Assembly (NCBI GenBank): GCA_900313855.1
Contig: OMSZ01000177.1
Span: 1 to 6,257, forward strand
Direction of reading: 5' to 3'
Length of the DNA: 6,257 bases
Origin: an uncultured Eubacteriales bacterium
GTDB taxonomy: Bacteria > Bacillota > Clostridia > Lachnospirales > Lachnospiraceae
Shown: one piece after another, positions 5,941 through 6,257 of the stretch
Numbering within the stretch: the stretch's first letter is position 1
Layout: each line of letters starts with the position of its first letter
The notes under the pieces: generated by a model
Seen by the model: the letters and a program-made list of their open reading frames with translations, nothing else
Databases searched by the model: none
Told to the model about the DNA's origin: nothing
Translations under genes and position numbers: made by a program

Positions 5941-5958
5941 CCGGATATTTCAATCCGG
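5941..5958 (-). promoter_or_regulatory. Leader hairpin upstream of folC
   Basis: CCGGAT (5941-5946) pairs with ATCCGG (5953-5958) around a 6-nt loop. It would lie near the 5' end of the folC transcript predicted from the promoter at 5972-6000. No T-tract follows on the minus strand (CCGGTATTGATC), so it is not an attenuator by itself. It could stabilise the 5' end or bind a regulator. It does not match the tetrahydrofolate riboswitch as I know it. Confidence 0.4.
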
Positions 5959-5971
5959 CACATCAGCTATT

Positions 5972-6000
5972 ATCATACTACATTTCATATGATAAAACAA
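5972..6000 (-). promoter_or_regulatory. Predicted sigma-A type promoter for folC-HD
   Basis: On the minus strand TTGTTT (6000-5995) and TATGAT (5977-5972) are separated by exactly 17 nt. The -10 matches consensus at five of six positions, the -35 at three. Predicted transcription start is near 5965, leaving a leader of about 60-70 nt before folC. AT-rich sequence surrounds it. It lies between the folC gene and the terminator of the upstream transcript, where a promoter is expected. Confidence 0.5.
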
Positions 6001-6038
6001 TCAATCATCAATATCATAAGAACATTGCAGTTCTTTGC

Positions 6039-6120
6039 ACATAAAAACGGTGTGACAGAAACATCTTCGGTACTTCGGACGTAAAAGCAGTGTTACAGGA
6101 ACAGCATCGATGTTTTTCGT
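6039..6120. repeat. Imperfect 40-bp tandem repeat upstream of folC
   Basis: Two units, 6039-6078 and 6079-6120, align as AC[A/G]TAAAA[A/G]C[G/A]GTGT[G/T]ACAG then [A/G]AACA and a TCG-containing half; roughly three quarters of positions agree over the first 37. A third partial copy may start at 6121 (TGTAAAAAAG). No ORF with a ribosome site spans them. They lie upstream of the folC promoter, between it and the terminator at 6146-6173. They could be decayed coding sequence, binding sites for a regulator, or remnants of a repeat element. Confidence 0.6.
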
Positions 6121-6145
6121 TGTAAAAAAGTATATAAGTACAATG

Positions 6146-6173
6146 AAAAATCCCCGGACATAAAGCCCGGGGA
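6146..6173 (-). terminator. Intrinsic terminator of a transcript entering from the right
   Basis: On the minus strand TCCCCGG (6173-6167) pairs with CCGGGGA (6157-6151) around a 9-nt loop and is followed at once by TTTTT (6150-6146). This is a classical rho-independent terminator. It ends transcription coming from beyond base 6257, through the structured region at 6176-6253, so folC should not rely on that upstream transcript. Confidence 0.85.
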
Positions 6174-6175
6174 GT

Positions 6176-6253
6176 CAAGACTCGCTCGCGAGTCTTGCGC
6201 GCCGGATTCGGGTCTGCTTTAGCAGACTCACTTCCTATTCGAATCCGTGCGCA
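6176..6253 (-). ncRNA. Candidate structured RNA or multi-hairpin repeat element
   Basis: Three nested or adjacent helices fill this GC-rich stretch. A long helix pairs 6196-6210 (TGCGC plus CGGATTCG) with 6240-6253 (CGAATCCG plus GCGCA), with one G-T pair and one bulged base. It encloses a hairpin GTCTGCT/AGCAGAC (6212-6218 with 6221-6227, GTCTGC/GCAGAC being the safe core). Next to it is a 10-bp hairpin CAAGACTCGC/GCGAGTCTTG (6176-6185 with 6188-6197). The terminator at 6146-6173 follows directly on the minus strand, which suggests an RNA 3' end on that strand. Single-stranded AGGAAGTGAG lies between the helices. No known RNA family is recognised. It may be a dispersed intergenic repeat or a 3' untranslated structure of a gene outside the window. 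Confidence 0.45.
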
Positions 6254-6257
6254 TCCC

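Larger units (their letters stand above)
5903..6257. other. Gene-free region upstream of folC
   Basis: About 355 bases without a credible gene. From left to right it holds the folC ribosome site, the leader hairpin (5941-5958), the folC promoter (5972-6000), a short inverted repeat AGAAC/GTTCT (6019-6023 with 6030-6034), the 40-bp tandem repeat, the leftward terminator and the multi-hairpin element. Composition shifts from AT-rich near folC to GC-rich beyond 6150. Confidence 0.8.

Noticed and set aside
5903..5970. Tetrahydrofolate riboswitch in the folC leader
   Set aside because: The leader is only about 60-70 nt with one 6-bp hairpin; the pseudoknot and conserved core of the known folate riboswitches are not seen.
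6039..6120. Small peptide gene within the 40-bp repeats
   Set aside because: No open frame with a start codon and a ribosome site covers the repeats on either strand, and the sequence differences between units are not third-position biased in any frame that I could see.

Overview
This window looks like chromosomal DNA from an anaerobic Firmicute, most likely a Lachnospiraceae-type Clostridium relative (Butyrivibrio or Pseudobutyrivibrio-like). The reasons are the moderate A+T content, AGGAG-type ribosome binding sites, a fused FolB-FolK protein, an HD-domain gene next to folC, and a small soluble methyl-accepting chemotaxis-type protein. The genus call is inference from gene content and style. 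No 16S or other taxonomic marker is present.

All six convincing genes lie on the minus strand, so the window is read from right to left. From right to left it holds: a GC-rich cluster of hairpins ending in an intrinsic terminator (6146-6253); a 40-bp imperfect tandem repeat (6039-6120); a promoter and leader hairpin; folC; an HD-domain hydrolase whose ATG lies 1 nt after the folC stop; a promoter and a soluble chemotaxis-type signalling gene; a palindromic terminator; folP; a folB-folK fusion; and a membrane protein of the DUF1295 / isoprenylcysteine methyltransferase superfamily. The left 161 bases hold no gene, only hairpins. One of these is a strong 9-bp stem resembling IS200/IS605-type element ends.

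The core is the lower folate pathway. FolB makes 6-hydroxymethyl-dihydropterin from dihydroneopterin, FolK pyrophosphorylates it, FolP joins it to p-aminobenzoate, and FolC adds glutamate to form dihydrofolate and polyglutamates. The first enzyme (FolE, GTP cyclohydrolase I) is not in the window, and neither is a recognised dihydroneopterin triphosphate pyrophosphatase. The HD-domain protein beside folC is a reasonable candidate for a phosphate-removing step, by inference only. The chemotaxis-type gene splits the folate genes into two transcription blocks and has its own promoter and terminator.

The most unusual coding feature is in FolP. All catalytic motifs are intact, but a roughly 75-80-residue Asn-rich insertion, built partly on a perfect 2 x 36-bp tandem repeat, sits between the MHN motif and the following helix. 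The most unusual non-coding feature is the multi-hairpin element at the right edge. I see no CRISPR array, tRNA, rRNA, toxin-antitoxin pair or recognisable defence system.
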